Below are positions 5,992 through 6,915 of a stretch of DNA of 6,915 nt, one piece after another. Where the stretch lies: assembly GCA_019352125.1 (NCBI GenBank), contig JABBNV010000147.1:1-6915 (forward strand), in the 5' to 3' direction. Positions within the stretch are counted from its first letter, which is position 1, and each line of letters starts with the position of its first letter. Source of the DNA: Acidobacteriota bacterium (GTDB lineage: Bacteria > Actinomycetota > Actinomycetes > Actinomycetales > Micrococcaceae). The notes beneath the pieces are model-generated. The model was not told the origin of the DNA, made no database searches, and worked only from the letters and a program-made list of their open reading frames with translations. A program made the translations under genes and the position numbers.

Positions 5992-6915
5992 CTACTGCCC
6001 GGTGTACACGTCCGGGATGCCATCGCCGTCGGCGTCTAGTTGCTCTTCCTCCTCGATGCGGCGGTAATGCCGGTTCCGAATACGCAGCACCACCGTGGCC
6101 AGCAGAGCGGATATCAGCGAGCCAGCAAGAATGCCAGCTTTGGCGTGATCATTGTGCGCGGAACCGTCCCCGAAGGCCAGTTCGCTGATCAACAAGGAAA
6201 CGGTAAATCCGACACCGGCCAGCAGCGCCAGTCCAGCCACATCGATCCACGCCAGGCCGTCGTCCAACGTTGCCTTGGTTGTCTTGGTAACCAGCAGCGT
6301 GGCACCAAAAACGCCCACGGCCTTGCCCAGCACCAGAGCGACGACGATGCCCACGGCTACGGGATCCGTCACGGCAGCGCCAATCCCGGCAGCCCCACCT
6401 AGTGCAACGCCCGCGGAAAAGAAGGCAAAAACGGGCACGGCAAAACCTGCGGATACCGGCCGGATCAGGTGCTCAAAATGTTCGGCCAACCCGGGGCCGG
6501 CATCCGGGCCGCCGTTCTTGGCGCTCCGCAGCACCGGTACGGCGAAGCCCAGCAACACTCCGGCCACCGTTGCGTGGATTCCGGAGGCGTGAACCAGCGC
6601 CCAAGTGGCTACGGCCAGCGGTAGCAAAAAGTACCATGCGCGGATGCGTTTCTGAACCAGGATGGTGAATCCGGCCAACGGGATAATGGCCAGGGCAAGG
6701 AGCTCAGGGTGCATAGTGCCGGGGTAGAACACCGCGATAATGGCGATCGCCAGCAGATCATCCACTACCGCAAGTGTCAGCAGGAACGTGCGGAGCGCGG
6801 AAGGCAAATGGGTGCTGATGACGGCCAGTACGGCTAGGGCAAAGGCGATGTCCGTTGCCGTAGGGATGGCCCAGCCGCGCAAGGTCTCTCCGGATGCGCC
6901 CCCTATAGCCAGGTT
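5992..6915 (-). CDS. nhaA: Na+/H+ antiporter NhaA (N-terminus beyond the window)
   Basis: This is a membrane antiporter exchanging Na+ (or Li+) for protons, used for pH and sodium balance. The frame is open to the window edge and gives 307 residues beginning NLAIGGASGETLRGWAIP; the membrane segments before E. coli helix IV are missing. Key residues are present: Asp22 in ATDIAFAL matches E. coli Asp133, Asp52-Asp53 in VVDDLLAI match Asp163-Asp164 with the same 30-residue spacing, and Lys198 in VLGKAVGV matches Lys300. GVGFTVSLLISELAF matches the helix XI region. The TTG at 6882 encodes an internal Leu and is not the start. The C-terminus carries an acidic tail, EEEEQLDADGDGIPD and seven more residues, with a DxDxDG motif (fragment residues 294-299) that E. 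coli NhaA lacks. It is followed on the same strand by the SulP gene. Confidence 0.95.
   Translation of the reverse strand, partial: NLAIGGASGETLRGWAIPTATDIAFALAVLAVISTHLPSALRTFLLTLAVVDDLLAIAIIAVFYPGTMHPELLALAIIPLAGFTILVQKRIRAWYFLLPLAVATWALVHASGIHATVAGVLLGFAVPVLRSAKNGGPDAGPGLAEHFEHLIRPVSAGFAVPVFAFFSAGVALGGAAGIGAAVTDPVAVGIVVALVLGKAVGVFGATLLVTKTTKATLDDGLAWIDVAGLALLAGVGFTVSLLISELAFGDGSAHNDHAKAGILAGSLISALLATVVLRIRNRHYRRIEEEEQLDADGDGIPDVYTGQ

Noticed and set aside
5806..6039. A 77-codon plus-strand reading frame across the nhaA-sulP gap
   Set aside because: It overlaps the 3' end of nhaA antisense, has no ribosome-binding site and no recognisable protein features.

Overview
The window looks like chromosomal DNA of a high-GC Gram-positive bacterium, most likely an Arthrobacter-like member of the Micrococcaceae. 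This is an inference from GC-rich codon third positions, GTG and TTG start codons, a leaderless-type promoter, and protein sequences that resemble actinobacterial families. No phage, transposon, CRISPR or RNA gene is visible. The sequence is almost fully coding and the longest gap between genes is 195 bases.

Layout, left to right. (1) Bases 2-730 (+): the 3' part of an XRE/MmyB-type transcriptional regulator, cut by the window edge. (2) Bases 761-2440 (-), convergent with it: a membrane sensor histidine kinase with six predicted membrane helices, a PAS-like region, HisKA and HATPase; no response regulator lies beside it in the window. Its leader contains a perfect 9-bp inverted repeat. (3) Bases 2613-3494 (-): an atypical NAD(P)-binding SDR protein. 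(4) Bases 3602-4180 (+): a TetR-family regulator transcribed divergently from the SDR gene. (5) Bases 4243-5796 (-): a SulP anion transporter with a C-terminal STAS domain. (6) Bases 5992-6915 (-): a NhaA Na+/H+ antiporter whose N-terminus lies beyond the window.

The clearest functional unit is the divergent SDR/TetR pair. The 107-base gap between them carries four copies of one 9-base half-site (consensus TGAYGNGAC). They form two 22-bp palindromes with 4-bp spacers, centred 33 bp apart, about three helical turns. This is a strong candidate for a double TetR operator controlling both genes. The TetR gene has a good -10 hexamer six bases before its ATG and no Shine-Dalgarno, so it is probably translated from a leaderless mRNA.

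The second unit is nhaA followed by sulP on the same strand. A Na+/H+ antiporter beside a SulP transporter suggests, as inference only, Na+-coupled anion (possibly bicarbonate) uptake supported by Na+ extrusion. The NhaA C-terminus ends in an acidic tail with a DxDxDG-type calcium-loop motif, which is unusual compared with E. coli NhaA.

I see no wholly new defence or mobile system here. The points most worth checking are the tandem operators, the structured histidine-kinase leader and the NhaA tail.
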